From: Brasenia schreberi
Lineage: Eukaryota > Streptophyta > Magnoliopsida > Nymphaeales > Cabombaceae
Direction: 5' to 3'
Assembly: GCA_036023115.1 (NCBI GenBank)
Contig: JAYKKT010000061.1
Span: 13,481,501-13,545,500 of the forward strand
DNA length: 64,000 bases
This document shows positions 1-12,195 of this stretch, in pieces. The position numbers and the translations under genes were made by a program. Below the pieces are notes generated by a model. That model did no database searches, was not told where the DNA came from, and worked only from the letters and a program-made list of their open reading frames with translations. Each line of letters begins with the position of its first letter. Position 1 is the first letter of the stretch.

Positions 1-2323
1 CATATGCCTATTCTTCTCAATAGAATGGAGTTGCAGAGAGAAAGAATAGACATATATTAGAAGTTGCAAGGACACTTCTTATTGGATGTAATTCTCCTAA
101 ATACTATTAGGGTGAAGCAATTTTAACTGCAGTCTTCCTGATAAATCGAATGCCCAGCAGAGTACTCTATAGAGATACTTCATTTCATTTATTGTGTCCC
201 TCTTAGAAACAATTTCATTTGCTCCCAAGGGTGTGTGGTTGTACTTGTTTTGTACATGTTCATCGTGGATTGAGGGATAAGTTAGATGCTAGAGCGATTA
301 AATGTATTTTTCTGGGATACTCGTCTACCCAAAAAGGTTATAAATGCTATGATCCACTAAGAAGAAAGCTATATGTTACAATGGATGTCACTTTTCATGA
401 AGATACTTCATTTTATGATTCATGAGAAGTTGATCATTCATCTATGCAGACGCCTTATGTTATGCCACTTCCACCAGCAGAAGCACATCGTATACATGAT
501 GAAGGAGAGGAAGAGATGTCATTTTCTCATACAAAAAATATACAAGTGTATACTAGAGGGGAAAGGAAGGTTGTTGCTCCTCAGCTATCGATCACTCCTT
601 ATCATAATTCTGTCCTAGAATCAGTCCCACATCAGATTCAGGAAGTCTCTCAGCATTCTAATGATGAGTTGGATGACTTACCTATTGTTATCAGAAAAGG
701 AAAACGGAAAACAACGAAATATTTCTTAGAAAAAATGGTATCTTACTCTAATTATCCTAAAGAATATTAGGTGTTTATTATGAATGCAGATTCTATTCTC
801 ATACCAAAAACCTACGAAGAAGCAAGACAACATCCAGAGTGAAAAACAACAATGGAAGAAGAAATTACAGCCCTTGTAAGGAATAACACGTGGGAACTAA
901 CAGATCTGCCTGCAGGACGGAAAACAATGGGATGTAAATGGGTATTTTCTGTAAAGTATAAGGCTGATGGCAATATAAAAAGATATAAAGCTAGACTAGT
1001 AGCTAAAGGGTACAACCAGTCTTTTGGTATAGACTATACAGAAACATTTGCTCCTGTTGTAAAGATGAACACTATGAGGATTATTTTGAGTTTGGCAGTA
1101 AATAAAGGATGACAATTATGGCAGTTAGATGTTAAGAATGCATTCCTTCAGGGTGATCTTCTAGAAGACATTTATATGGATTTACCTCCTAGGAATACAA
1201 TGGAAAAGATACAAAACAAGGTTTGTAAGTTAAAGAAATCGCTTTATGGGTTAAAGCAATCTCCACGGGCCTGGTTTGAAAAATTTAGTGATGGAATCAT
1301 GAAGTTAGGTTTTAAGCAAAGTGTCAGTGATCACACTCTTCATCAGACGAGATCAGAAGAGTATTATATTACTGGTATATATAGATGACATTATCATTAC
1401 AGGGGATGATGCTGAAGGTATAACCTATCTAAAGAAAATGCTCCATACGTTATTTGATCTGAAAGATTTAGGAAGGTTACATTATTTTTTGGGAATATAA
1501 GTAATTCATAAAGAGAATGGATTATTCTTAAGTCAGAGGAAATATATCCTAGACCTACTGAAGGAAACAAAAATGAAAGATTGCCGAATATGCTCCATTC
1601 CTATGAAAATCCCTAAGGGTGATAATTTTGAGCTTGCAGAACCCTATGAAGATGTTGGAAAATACCAGAGATTAGTAGGAAAACTGATATATGTAACGAT
1701 CATAAGACCAGATATCACCTTTGCAGTTGGATATGCAAGTAGGTGGATGCACAGTCCTTCTAAACATCATATGAATACAGTTTTCCATATTACTCGATAT
1801 TTGAAATCCTCTATCACGTATGGCTTGCTATATACTCCACACCTAACTTTGGATATAGAAATTTACTTCAGATTGGGCAGGTTCGAAGACTGATCGGAAG
1901 TCAACATCAGGCTATGTAATACGTGTAAGAGGAAATCTTGTATCTTGAAAAAGCAAGAAACAGTCTGTGGTAGCCCAGTCCAGTGTAGAAGCAAAATACC
2001 GAGCTATTGCTCTAGGTATGTGTGAGGGACAGTGGATTATCTCACTCCTAGAAGAAATTGGATTTAAAGAAAACTCTCCGATTACATTCTTTACAGACAG
2101 TAAAGCTGCCCTGCAAATAGCACAGAATCCAATCTTCCATGAAAGGAGAAAGCACATTGAGATTGACTGTCACTTTATCAGAGAAAAGATTTCCAAAGGA
2201 ATTTTCAATATAGTTTATGTTCGCTCAGAGGAACAATTGGCAGACATTTTCACCAAATCAGCATCAGTCGATGACCTTCAGAAAGCACTATCACAGTTGA
2301 AAATTACAAGTCTTCAGGAGTGA
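1..2323 (+). pseudogene. copia-1 pol remnant (integrase C-terminus, RT, RNase H)
   Basis: At 10-60 the sequence still reads as the NGV-A-ERK-type end of the integrase core. Positions 219-425 carry the conserved integrase C-terminal segment with IKCIFLGYSSTQKGYKCYDP. RT begins near 852 (TWELTDLPAGRK, then GCKWVF and RYKARLVAKGYNQ). A TGA interrupts it near 1110 where a Trp codon is expected. The stretch SLYGLKQSPRAWFEKF follows at about 1236-1285. The active-site motif (IDD in place of VDD) sits near 1380-1395 but in a shifted frame. RNase H covers 1573-2323, with TDSKAALQIAQNP and ADIFTKS near its end. At least one frameshift and several stop codons separate the pieces. Confidence 0.9.
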
Positions 2324-2336
2324 ACTTGAGGGGGCG

Positions 2337-2656
2337 TGTTGTGAAGAACAAGTCGACATAATGTTTAGAGTCTAGGTTGTGTCGTGTAATGTCTTTATGT
2401 TCAGTTCTATGTAATTAGTCTGAGTTATGTACGGTTTGGATCCCAATGGATTAGATTCTGATTCATTGGGACCCGAATCCTATTAGTTACTAATTAGGGG
2501 CATTTTAGTCTTTCAAGTTAGATTAGTAGTATTTAAAATATTGTCATTAGGGTTAAGGTGTGTGAAAAAATGTGCCGACCTGCACCCTTCTTCATTTCCT
2601 CTTGTATTCTTCTGTTTTCTGATGAATAAAATATATTTTGGAGGGTCAAATCAACA
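2337..2656 (+). repeat. 3' LTR of copia-1 with polypurine tract
   Basis: The LTR begins TGTTG at 2337, directly after a purine-rich tract (CTTGAGGGGGCG, 2325-2336) that would prime plus-strand synthesis. It ends CAACA at 2656, so its termini form a 5-bp inverted repeat. Length is 320 bp. An AATAAA signal at 2624-2629 fits the R-U5 polyadenylation region. The partner LTR is outside the window, so age cannot be estimated. Confidence 0.85.
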
Positions 2657-3692
2657 TGATCTTCCTATCTTTAGGTTTCTCTACTGCATAGTTTTTCCTA
2701 TATGGACTGTTCATGATTTCCTTGTATTAGTGTGGAAATGTGAGTTTTGCTTCTTCTTGCCACTAGTAAACATTTCATCGAGACAACTTTAACTTGAGTC
2801 AGCTGTTTGCACCTCTGTCAATTTCGCTCTTCCATTACATCATTTATTCACGCAGGATGCAGGAAATCTTGTAAAGCGGTGGTGTGTCTTCTTAAAAGAA
2901 AGCATTTTAGTGCAAAACACTTCATCCATTTGAGCCTACTTATAATGCAGAGGGCTTCTTGATCCTTCGAGCTAAATTTCGATTGCAGACACCTTGATCC
3001 ATATCCTTTTGAACTACTTCCAAGTGGAAATTGACAAACGTATTCAATCAAGCATGTTTCGTATACTCTAAGTTAGTTTTCTGGAAAACTCAATGCAAAA
3101 CAATATTTTATCTAAAGAGTTGGATAGTTGTGTTTTTATTATAATTGACCAATCCAATCTGAGGATTGTTTCTTAATATTTCTTTTTTCAATCGATAATA
3201 ATCATAAATCATCCAGTATTTGCCGTATTTAGCTTGAGAATGGTAGCTTATGCTTATATATCATTCATTTTCTCATTGATCCCAAGCTCATTTTGACTCA
3301 TTTTTATTCTCATATAATTACCAATCAACAAATTTGGTAATTTGTGTCAGGAAGAAGGCAAACAAATAGAGAGAAACCGAATATGGTTATATGAGCAATT
3401 CATAGAAGTTGGATCTGGTTAAACCACATGCAATTTAACCTCTATGCAATGTAATGGGTGTAAGCCTCCAAAACAGAGGTCATTAATATTATCCATCCAG
3501 GTTGTGTAAGATATAGTGATAAGGCCAACTTATATGAAACTTCTATTTTGATGTCAGATTTGATTTTAAGCAAATACATGAAAGTAAAGGTTTGACAGCT
3601 TTGGATTTCCTGAAGTAAACTAAAAGCAGTGCACAAAGAATTGCAGAAAGCCTGGATTAAGATTCTACGTGTAAATGCAAGTCACCTCTTAC
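2657..3692. other. Intergenic DNA, no clear gene
   Basis: This stretch is AT-rich with no long open frame. On the minus strand an open stretch begins after a good 3' splice signal (acceptor at 3610-3611) and reads EIQSCQTF before running to a stop near 3440. It could be the next exon of the minus-strand gene at 3693-4150 or its 3' end, but nothing confirms that. Confidence 0.4.
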
Positions 3693-4150
3693 CAGAGTCC
3701 TAGATGCCTTTTGAATATCTCAAAGCAACATTTGTTAGTTCAAGTTAAGAAGACAATTATGATAGCGTCCATCACAGAATCTTGGAAGTGTCTATGACTT
3801 AATACCTTGAACAACTGTCAATTTCTGTTGTGCCATCAACTCCTGCTCGTAGGCATCTATTATATGGGATTGCTTGATTTGCCTGCATCTGTAGGCAATA
3901 GGATTTTAGCCTACAAGGACATAACCACAGCAAGATCTTGACATAACTAAAAGAAAGAACTCTAGTCAGTTCATTGTTCAGCTTAAACAATATATGGCAT
4001 TTTTATTTTGTAGGGGGCAGAAGTTAGTTCACTGGTAAAACTCACTGTGAATAGCCCATATAAGAAGACCAGAAAGCTTCTCCTGTCCTCGACATTTTGA
4101 ACTATCTCTCAGTTCCACTGCTAGATTAAGTAATGCTTCTGGATCTTCAC
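3693..4150 (-). pseudogene. Three phase-matched exons of an unrecognised minus-strand host gene
   Basis: Three minus-strand segments read as one protein when joined at consensus splice sites: 4033-4150 (118 nt), 3806-3888 (83 nt) and 3693-3718 (26 nt). The donors are GTGAAC, GTATTA and GTAAGA, and each acceptor ends in AG. The reading phases agree across both junctions (CA|A and G|AT). The segments include EDPEALLNLAVELRDSSK, SGLLIWAIHSEFYQ, DAYEQELMAQQKLTVVQ and DIQKASRTL. The mix is helical and charged, and I do not recognise the family. Further upstream (4160-4320) the frame is broken by stops. Copia-2 lies 5' of these exons in gene orientation, and another exon of the same strand sits at 15304-15442, so this may be one gene split by transposons. 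Gene versus pseudogene is an inference from the broken upstream exon. Confidence 0.55.
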
Positions 4151-4520
4151 CTTAGCACCAAAGCTAAGACGAGAAAATGGCCATCTGCATTACAATAGAG
4201 CAGTTGCAACCATCACCTGATGGAAACTCATAAATCCAATCTTGTCTGGAATAAGAGGTTCAAGAAACAGAGTGGATTCCCTATACAAGATCAGCACGGC
4301 TATTCTTCAAAAAGAAGTAAAATCCAAGGTGTGAAATAAAGCTATAGTTATATAAATAATGTAGGAGGATCATCTACAAGAGCCAGTTAAACCAATGCAA
4401 GGACAGATGATTCTACGAATAGGAACAATTTGGCATACTATTGAAGCACATCATGTTTTGGTACTACAGGGCTAAAAAACCTTTGTCAACCGGACTTCTA
4501 GAGACCTTTCATTTAAATGT

Positions 4521-4792
4521 TGTTGAAGACTGCCTAGTTATAGTTAAAATCTTGTGTAATTAAAGACTTTATAGTTATATTGTTTTTAAAGGTACTTTTA
4601 AATAAGGCCTCATTAATGACACTTTAATAATTAGGCAGATTGTAATCAGGGAAACTCTTAATCGTGTAAAGCAGTCTTTCATTGTCAAGAAGAAATAAAA
4701 TAAGACGGCTGCAGGTAAGAGCCGATTCCCTCCTATTGTCTTGAACAATTTTGTATTGAATGTGTTGGATGCTTGCATGGAAATCTCGATCA
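4521..4792 (+). repeat. 5' LTR of copia-2
   Basis: It begins TGTTGAAGAC, ends CGATCA, and is 272 bp long. It matches the 3' LTR at 12839-13120 almost throughout, but lacks 10 bp (TATTTAAAAG in the 3' copy, present at about 12968). An AATAAA is present at 4692-4697, within the likely R region. Confidence 0.92.
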
Positions 4793-4804
4793 TGGTATCA
4801 AAGC
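4793..4804 (+). promoter_or_regulatory. Primer binding site of copia-2
   Basis: TGGTATCAAAGC directly follows the LTR. It is one base away from the usual plant copia site complementary to the 3' end of initiator-methionine tRNA (TGGTATCAGAGC). Confidence 0.85.
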
Positions 4805-5526
4805 CTTCCTTGAGATCGTAGCAGTCGACGACACCTAAAAAAATGAACAGCAGTAAGTACATATCAATTTTTTAAAAAGTGAAGGTCTAGGGCAGACTGC
4901 ATTCTGTTCAAATCTGATTCACTGTGCGAGTCTAGGGCAGACTGCTCTTTAAAAGTATAGTCATAATCAGATTCACAGATATCGACATTCAAAATCAGAT
5001 CTAGGGCAGATATTCAAATATCGGTATCTGCAAATATCAGAAATCAGCTTCTGCAACATATTCAGTCATAGCAGCATCTACAACATATTGTTTTCTACAA
5101 CATATCTGCAAATATCGATTCATGTTAGTATTGATGAGATTCATCAATATATCGACATCTCCAACATATTGATCAGATTCATGCATTGACATCGGTGATC
5201 AGCCAATAGAAGGTATCGGCCCTGGTAATCAGCCAATTGAAGAAATTGGCCCCTATTAAATTTAAGGTATCGGCCCTAGTGATCAGCCAATTGAAGGGAT
5301 CAGTCCCTATTAAATTATTGGCATATAATAACAGCCAATACAAGCACAAGTTGAATATTAAGATCGGCAAGTTGTAACAGCCATTGACTGTTGTTTGATC
5401 AAGCAGTGGTATCATATAAGAACCTGTAATCAAACCAATAGACATAGTAAGTTAATACTTGCAGCTGATTATATATAGCAGATTGAAAGATACCAATACA
5501 AGGATCAAGCAATAGTGAAATAATAT
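4805..5526 (+). other. copia-2 leader with degenerate short direct repeats
   Basis: There is no conserved coding sequence between the primer site and gag. The segment is built from short degenerate repeats: CTAGGGCAGACTGC-like units at 4890-4955, ACATATTG/ATATCGACAT-like units at 4980-5170, and a unit combining ATCAGCCAATTGAAG with TATCGGCCCT at 5195-5320. Expansion of such leader repeats is common in plant retrotransposons. Open frames here on the minus strand are by-products of the repeats. Confidence 0.6.
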
Positions 5527-6464
5527 GGATGGCAAAATGAAAGAAGAACTATATGCTAACTATGGAAATGATCAAAAAAATTGAACCATTCCAAATCACA
5601 AATATCAGATTAGATGGGAGAAATTATAGAGAATGAGCTCGGTCTATTGAACTTATTCTACGATCTAGAGAAAAATTATCTATCATTCGACAGAATCTAC
5701 CCCTAGAGGGAAGCAGTGCATACTTTGAAAGATGGTCTAAAGATGATGCTCTAGTAAGCTCATGGCTCATCCAATCCATGAACCCCTCAATCAGTAAAAC
5801 ATTTATGTATATGGAAACAACTGCTGAAATTTAGGCTGCAGTGGAAGAAGCTTACTCCAGACAGAAGAATATTGCCAAAGAATATGAGATCATTGAAAGA
5901 ATAAGAAAGTGTTGCCAAGGAACCAGATCAGTAAGTGAATACTATGGAGAACTACGAGAGCTCTGGAATGAGCAGAGACATCTAGTGGAAAATAAATGTG
6001 GACATTGTGTAAAAGAAAGAACTGCTGAAGGAGAAATTCGAAAAGTGTTTGATTTACTCTGGGGAGTCTCATCAGAGTATGAATCTATCAAACTAAATAT
6101 CCTAAGCAAGGAAGAGTTACCATCACTTGGAACAGTATATTCACTTCTTTTAAGGGAAGAAGACTGGAAGAATTTAGAAAAAGGTAAACATATAAAAGGT
6201 GATAAATCTACATTTATAGGTACAAGACAGATTAATTATCCAAAGGGAAGAAACTCATTCAGAGGAAGAGGAAGAGGCAAAAATCAATATTATGAGGATA
6301 AGAGCAAACTACAGTGCACACATTGTGGGAAAAGAGGACATACAAAAGAACAATGTTGGAAAATTATTGGAAAGCCTCCAGAATATAGAGATTACGAAAG
6401 GAAATCCACAGAATATAAAGATTATGGCAGTCATGTAGCATCTGTATCTGAAAAAAAGGCATAA
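5527..6464 (+). pseudogene. copia-2 gag (broken)
   Basis: The gag reading frame starts near 5527. Early in it are the conserved DGRNYREWARS-type and SWLIQSMNPSI-type segments, where a TGA replaces a Trp codon (about 5634) and a TAG replaces another near 5833. The remainder is open at 5841-6464. A basic RGRGRG stretch precedes a complete zinc knuckle, CTHCGKRGHTKEQC, of the C-X2-C-X4-H-X4-C type used for RNA packaging. A TAA at 6462-6464 closes gag and the pol frame continues in the same phase at 6465. Confidence 0.9.
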
Positions 6465-7560
6465 ATGAGTCCTGTAGATGAAATGGTAGAATTAAAGAAA
6501 CAGATAGCTGAAATCGAGACACGCCTACGAGATCAACCTTCCACCTCTACATCAAAAACAGACTTAAATCCTCCTCCTGCTTCGTGCAGTATTAGTGGTA
6601 ACTGTTCTTTTCAAGATTCTGCAACTTCTTCTGATTGGATAATAGATTCAGGGGCTACTGACCACATGGTAGGAAATAAATCTAACCTTATGCAGTATGA
6701 AACGATTCAAACTCCACGGTATGTGAAGGTAGCAAATGGTTCTTTGATTCCCATGGAAGGAAAAGGAGAAATTTGTAGAGATAATCTCAGACTTAATTCA
6801 GTGATATATATTTTGAAATTTCCAGTAAACCTACTTTCAATAAGTTCCTTGGTTAGAGATATGAATTGCACAGTTACATTCTCTCCACATGGTTGTATTT
6901 TTCAGGATTTGAGGACGGGAAGAACCTTTGGACGTGGTGAACTATACAATGGACTTTATATACTATCTGGAGATCAGTTTTTAAAACAAAAGAGAGCGTT
7001 GGCAACTACTATAGCAGATGAAGAAATAAAAGTTTGGCATAGTAGATTAGGACATTTACTTCTGTTTAAAATAAGAGAGCTTCTCTTTTTCAATTCCTAA
7101 TAATGTGGTCATTCAATGTGATGTGTGTCAGCGGGCAAAACATCATTGAGCTACTTTTCCTAGTAGTGATTCTAGCATGATTTTTTCATCAGAAACTTTA
7201 ATACAATTTTATTAAGAAACTTTAAGTATTTTGTTACTTTTATGTCAGGGACCATGTGTGATACCTTCATTGAGAAACTTTAAGTATTTTGTTACTTTTA
7301 TTGATGATTTTTTCAGACTTACCTTTGTTTATCTCATGAAGTCTAAATCAGAAATCTCTACAATTTTTCCAATCTTTCAGAATCTTATTAAGACCCAGTT
7401 TGGTTATACCATTAAAACATTCAGATCGGATAATGGTGGTGAATTTTGTAACGCTTAGTTAGAATCATATCTTCAGTCTCATAGTATTATTCATCAAACA
7501 TCGTGCGTTTACACACTACAACAGAATGGAGTTGCAAAACGGAAAAATCGGCACATTCTA
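6465..7560 (+). pseudogene. copia-2 protease and integrase region (broken)
   Basis: The aspartic protease motif is seen in DWIIDSGATDHMVG at about 6634-6675. The integrase zinc-binding start (VWHSRLGHL) is near 7032-7060, and the catalytic core with FVTFIDD and SDNGGEFC follows at 7231-7458. The expected catalytic Glu of the NGVAE motif reads as Lys near 7530-7545. A 30-base stretch near 7216-7245 is repeated at 7267-7290 (AACTTTAAGTATTTTGTTAC), a local duplication. Stops lie at about 7099 and 7456. The integrase C-terminal domain is mostly missing, because the frame jumps at about 7590 to the variable linker. Confidence 0.85.
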
Positions 7561-8883
7561 GAAATTGCTCGAAACCTTCTTTGAAACTACTCCCTACTAC
7601 AGAAGTTTAAATGATGTGTCTAGCTCTATTGTTGAAGAAACAATATTACCAAGGACTAGTATCAATGAAGACTTGGAGGAAACAAATATGGATACAATAA
7701 CACATCAATCCACTGAAAAAGACAAACTGCAAGTATATAAAAAGGGGGAGATAAATATTTTCAGAGACAAACAGATAGATATTACGAATCAAGGGGGAGA
7801 AACAGTATGTGATTCAAATAAAGTTCAAGAAACAAGTGATACAAGTTTGGAAGACTCATAAATCCCGATAGCACTCAGAAAAGGGAAGAGATAATGTTTT
7901 AGGTACCCGATTTCCAAGTTCATCTCCTATGACAGGTTATCAGAAGGATACTACAATTTTGCACTAAAAGCTGAGACATTCAATTCCGAAGAACTATCTT
8001 CAAGCATCGAAGAATCAGCATTGGATTGAAGCTATGAAATCTGAACTTCAAGCACTTGAAAATAATCAAACTTGAGAACTTTGTGATTTACCAAAAGACA
8101 GAAAAGGAGTGTCATGTAAGTGGGTGTATACAATAAAATACAGAGCAGATGGTTCATTGGAAAGATATAAAGCAAGACTAGTAGCTCGTAGATATAGTCA
8201 AGCATATGGGATAGACTATAAAGAAACATTTGCACCAGTAGCAAAGCTCACATCTATAAGAGTTATTATTAGTATCGCAGCTCAAAGAAATTGGACAATG
8301 TAGCAACTTGATGTAAAAAATGCATTTCTACAAGGGAAACTCAAAGAAGAAGTCTACATGGATTTACCACCTGGACATCCAAATCTCAAAAAGAAGGTAT
8401 GCAGATTAAGAAAGGCTATCTATGGATTAAAACAATCTCCACGAGCTTGGTTTGAGAAGTTCAGCAACAGTGTTATAAATTTGGGATATAAAAAGAGTGT
8501 AAGTGATCATACTTTATTCTTTAAAAGGGGAGAGAAATTAACACTGCTATTGGTATATGTAGATGATATTATTGTAACAGGAAATGACTTTGAGGAAATT
8601 CAACAATTAAAGAAAGAGCTCCATCAGTTATTTGATATTAAGGATCTTGGAAGGTTGCATTATTTTCTAGGCATTAAGGTGGCCTACTCAGGAAAGAATA
8701 TCTTCCTAAATCAAAGAAAATATACTTTGGATCTATTGCAAGATATCAAGATGGAAAATTGTAGACCTACATCTACTCCAATAGACACAAATCATAAGTT
8801 ATATATGGAAGATGGAGCTGAAAAGGTTGTGTAACCAGATATCAGCAATTGGTTGGCAAATTGATATATCTCACTATCACACG
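7561..8883 (+). pseudogene. copia-2 linker and reverse transcriptase, cut by hAT-1
   Basis: Positions 7565-7861 hold a low-similarity Glu/Thr/Asp-rich linker. RT starts near 8020 (WIEAMKSEL) and continues with CKWVYTIKYRADGSLERYKA, a TAG in place of Trp near 8302, then QLDVKNAFLQ and YGLKQSPRAWFEKF. The active-site motif YVDDIIVTGND is intact at about 8555-8588. The open segment 8358-8834 ends in a stop, and the RNase H beginning (GKLIYLTITR) runs into hAT-1 at 8884. The other half of the domain resumes at 12196. Confidence 0.9.
8876..8883. repeat. Left target-site duplication of hAT-1
   Basis: ATCACACG at 8876-8883 pairs with ATGACACG at 12196-12203. An 8-bp duplication is the hallmark of hAT transposition. 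One of the eight bases differs. Confidence 0.85.
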
Positions 8884-9200
8884 CAGTGTTGTCTGACGCG
8901 TATCGTATCGTGTATCACTGGGCTCCACGATACGGGCGTATCGTATCGTATCATATCGTACTTTAATATTAAAATAATGCAAAAATTAATTAAAAATTAA
9001 TAAAAAATAGTAAAAAAAAAACAGGAAAAATCAAGAAAAATCTGATAATTGCTTTAAATTCATATAATGTAAGTTTAGTACAGATTGAGCATTCAACATT
9101 GAACAATTGCATCCAAATTTACATATTTTGAATCCAAAAAATAAAATACAGACATAATTTACACTTTACAATACACTACAGTTACATATAATGTTATATT

Positions 9201-11694
9201 TTATAAATTGTAATCAGGATCATCAACTAAATAATCTTCATCTTCTCCTTGTTGCAGATCCTCATCATCATCAGCCATGCCCACACCTTCTTCTTCAAAA
9301 TCAAATTCTTCATCTCTATAATGTTGTTGCGCTCCTTCCAAATTAATCCAGGCAACGTCTTCTTCTGTTAGGAGGGCATTTTCTTCAGTGTCTTCCATAA
9401 CCCAATCTTCTAATATCTCAAAATTATCCAAACTTATTGGATCGAATTGACTTTCTTCTCTATTTACTTTTTTTAATTGCCTACGACACAAACAAAGATA
9501 AACAATTAGTAAGTAATATTAACAATTGAAAACTGAAGTTAAATAATATCGAATTGAAAATTTGAAAGTAATACAACATTACCTTTCACGAAGGCGCATG
9601 TTACAACGAATATAAACCAAATCATTAAGCCTTTTGTGTTCCAACCTGTTGCGCTTTTTTGTATGGATGTGTTCAAAAACACTCCAATTTCTTTCACAAC
9701 CTGTTGCACTACAGGTTTGGCTTAAGACTCTAACTGCAAAATCTTTAAGGTTTGGACAATCACTTCCAAACCTGTTCCACCAAACATCTGTAAAAAAAAT
9801 ATAAACATTAGAGACATAATAATCCACAGTAATGTAAGATGCAACTTAAATATGAAAATAAACAATGTACCTAAACGCATCGTAGAGCGGTTGCGAATTA
9901 CAACTGGCAAACCCATCAAGTGAAGAGCATTATCATATATCTCCATCTCTCGATGTATCGCATCTACTATGCTCTCATCAGGGACTAATTTGTCGATGCA
10001 TTCAATGATTCCTCGATTAACCTCACCGTCCCTTTTGAAGGTTGTTGAGTACCTCAATGATGGGTTTAGATAGTAGGCTGCTGCATGAATAGGCTGATGC
10101 AATTGTTTATTCCATCTACTATCAATTATTTTTCACTCGGGCACATAATCTCTTTTTTTTCATTAAAGTTATTTCTGATCGCTTCTTTTGCCCTGTCCAT
10201 GGCTTCATAAAGGTAGCCCATAGATGGTTTCTCCTCGCTGTCAGCCAATCTCAAAACTTTCACTAAAGGACAAGTAATTTTCAATAATCTGATACATGCA
10301 TTCCAAAATGAACTTCTAAAAAGCGTTTCTGTAATCTCATTTAACTTTCTGTTCCTTCTGTTTTGTGACAACTTTGCAAATTGTTGCCACTCATCTGAGG
10401 AGAACATTCTCTTTAAAGCTTGCTTCTGTCTCACAATACTCTGTAGAGATAAGAAGTTTGTTGCGAACCGAGTTGCAGCTGTGCGAAGAAGCTCTGCACC
10501 TTCTGTGTATCTCCTCATCATACACAAAACAAATGCATAGTTGTAAATGAATTTTGTAATATCTTGGCAACACTCAGTTGCTGCCTTTATTTCATCCATC
10601 TCACCAATGTCCTCGAGGATGAGATCTAAACAATGGGCTGTACATGGTGTCCAGTAGAAAGTCCCATAAATATCAGCTAACTCCTTCACAGCTGCTTTGT
10701 AGTTAGCTGCATTATCTGTAATCAATTGGACTACATTTTCTAGCCCAACCTCCTGTATAACCTTATCAAATTGCTGTCGTAGGATCTCTGCAGTGTGCCT
10801 CTCCTCTGACATATCTAGAGATCTCAAAAACATGAGTCCTTTAGGACAATATACAAGAAAGTTTAGCAATGTTCTTCCTCGCCTATCGGTCCATCCATCT
10901 GCCATGATAGTGCATCCTGTTTTCTTCCACAATTGTCTCAAAGTCGAACAGTATTGCTGCACTTCAATCACGGTCTGATCTAATATCTTCTCTCTCAACT
11001 TCTGATAAGAGGGCATCCTGTATCTTGGACCAATGTTAGCAATTGCATCTGCCATTGCTTGAAAATGAAAACTGTTTGCTGCATTAAATGGAATGCATGC
11101 ATCATAAAACCATCTGCCCACTGTAAGGTCTGCTTGATCGTGCAGTTGTTCTGAAGCCATAGCAACACGAATTCCTGGCTGAGCACCAGGTGTAGTGGAA
11201 GGAGGAAAGAACGAATGTATGCTAGAAGAAGCTCTTCCTCTACTCCTTCCTGAACTTCCTCTTCTGCCACCTCCAAAGTCTTCAGCTGCAACCCTCTTTC
11301 CTCTGCTAGGTGCTCGCAAACTGCTACTACCAATATCTGTTCTAACATCTGAAGGCAAACTATCAGTGAATCCAAATCCAGTGGCAGTAGCATCATCAGC
11401 TTCTTCACACATCTGAAAATCATCATTTTTTTGTCTCCTTTCCTGTATGCTCTCAATCATCTGCAAGCATTGCTATTTAATACCTTCTGGCACACTTCTA
11501 ACTCTGCCTGTGCATGGAGCAACTTCTTTTCTGGTTCCTACTAGGTGGTGTTTCAACCTTGAAATTCCACCACTAACCACATTTTCACAAAATAAACATC
11601 TGATTTTTAACCTTGAACCCTCAACTGGTATACTCCACTGCCATGTCGGATCATCAGACTTTGAATGAGAGTCTCTACCACCCCTTCCTGCCAT
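9201..11694 (-). pseudogene. hAT-1 transposase (BED zinc finger, DUF659, hAT dimerisation), inactivated
   Basis: Three exons can be read: 11694-9871, 9787-9583 and 9480-9201, with consensus GT-AG introns of 83 and 102 bp. The start MAGRGGRD matches the start of the hAT-2 copy. The N-terminus has a BED-type finger (CLFCENVVSGG then SRLKHHLVGT). The central DUF659/RNase H-like part carries MADGWTDRRG and LITDNAANYKAA, which hold candidate catalytic Asp residues, and CTAHCLDLILEDI. Exon 2 has the C-terminal hAT segment (SATGCERNWSVFEHIHTKKR). Exon 3 is a very acidic tail. A TAG at about 11470 replaces a Trp codon that is intact in hAT-2, and a one-base deletion near 10132 shifts the frame, so no full protein is made. 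Confidence 0.9.
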
Positions 11695-12128
11695 CTCAAT
11701 GGAGTACTTTAATTCAAACAAAAACCTGAAAATAAAAGCACTTCGTAAATCCCCCAATCTTCAAATAACACTCAAATCGAGTGTCTCCCACTTCATGAAT
11801 GCAATAAAAATCGTATACACACACTTAATTACTTCATATTTGGTCATTCAAAAAAAAAAAACCGAAATAACACAAAAAACAATAAATATAAAGGAAAAAA
11901 ATGGAAAAACCATTAAAAATATACCTAAATCCGAGTTTGGAGGCTTGGACGGATACCGTAGGGCACGATTTTAGAGCTTTGAACACCAAGGAGGCGAAAA
12001 CCGACTCTTAGGGAGCTTGAAGAACCCAAAAGGAGAGAGGAAACCCGCGAAAAATCGCGGGTTTCTCTCGGGCCGGGACCCTTTATAAGAGTCCCAGGGG
12101 GCGATACGGTGCGATACTCTCGCACTTG

Positions 12129-12155
12129 CGATACGGGTCCCCGGGACCCGTATCG
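12129..12155. repeat. 27-nt palindrome in the right end of hAT-1
   Basis: The arms CGATACGGGTCCC and GGGACCCGTATCG surround a single C. They lie among further CGATACG repeats close to the right terminus. In hAT elements such sub-terminal motifs bind transposase. Function here is inferred. Confidence 0.75.
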
Positions 12156-12195
12156 TATCGTGGTGGCCCACGATACGATACGACGGACAACAATG

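Larger units (their letters stand above)
1..2656 (+). mobile_element. copia-1: 3' part of a decayed Ty1/copia LTR retrotransposon
   Basis: The window opens inside the integrase region of a Ty1/copia element, so the 5' LTR, gag and protease lie outside. The order integrase C-terminus, reverse transcriptase, RNase H, polypurine tract, 3' LTR is that of the copia superfamily. Many in-frame stops and frameshifts show it is no longer coding. It is related to copia-2 in this window, with similar RT and RNase H motifs, but the LTR sequence differs, so they are separate families. Confidence 0.93.
8884..12195 (-). mobile_element. hAT-1: hAT DNA transposon nested in copia-2
   Basis: The 3312-bp element has termini CAGTGTTGTC on the left and GACAACAATG on the right, an imperfect inverted repeat. 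An 8-bp target duplication flanks it. Both ends are packed with CGTATCG/CGATACG sub-terminal repeats, as expected for hAT transposase binding. The transposase lies on the minus strand. Insertion cut the RNase H-coding part of copia-2, which resumes in the same frame after the element. A second copy of the family, hAT-2, lies 1 kb to the right. Confidence 0.93.

Noticed and set aside
7565..7861. Independent host ORF inside copia-2
   Set aside because: Its position between integrase and RT, and its acidic Thr-rich composition, fit the variable copia linker.
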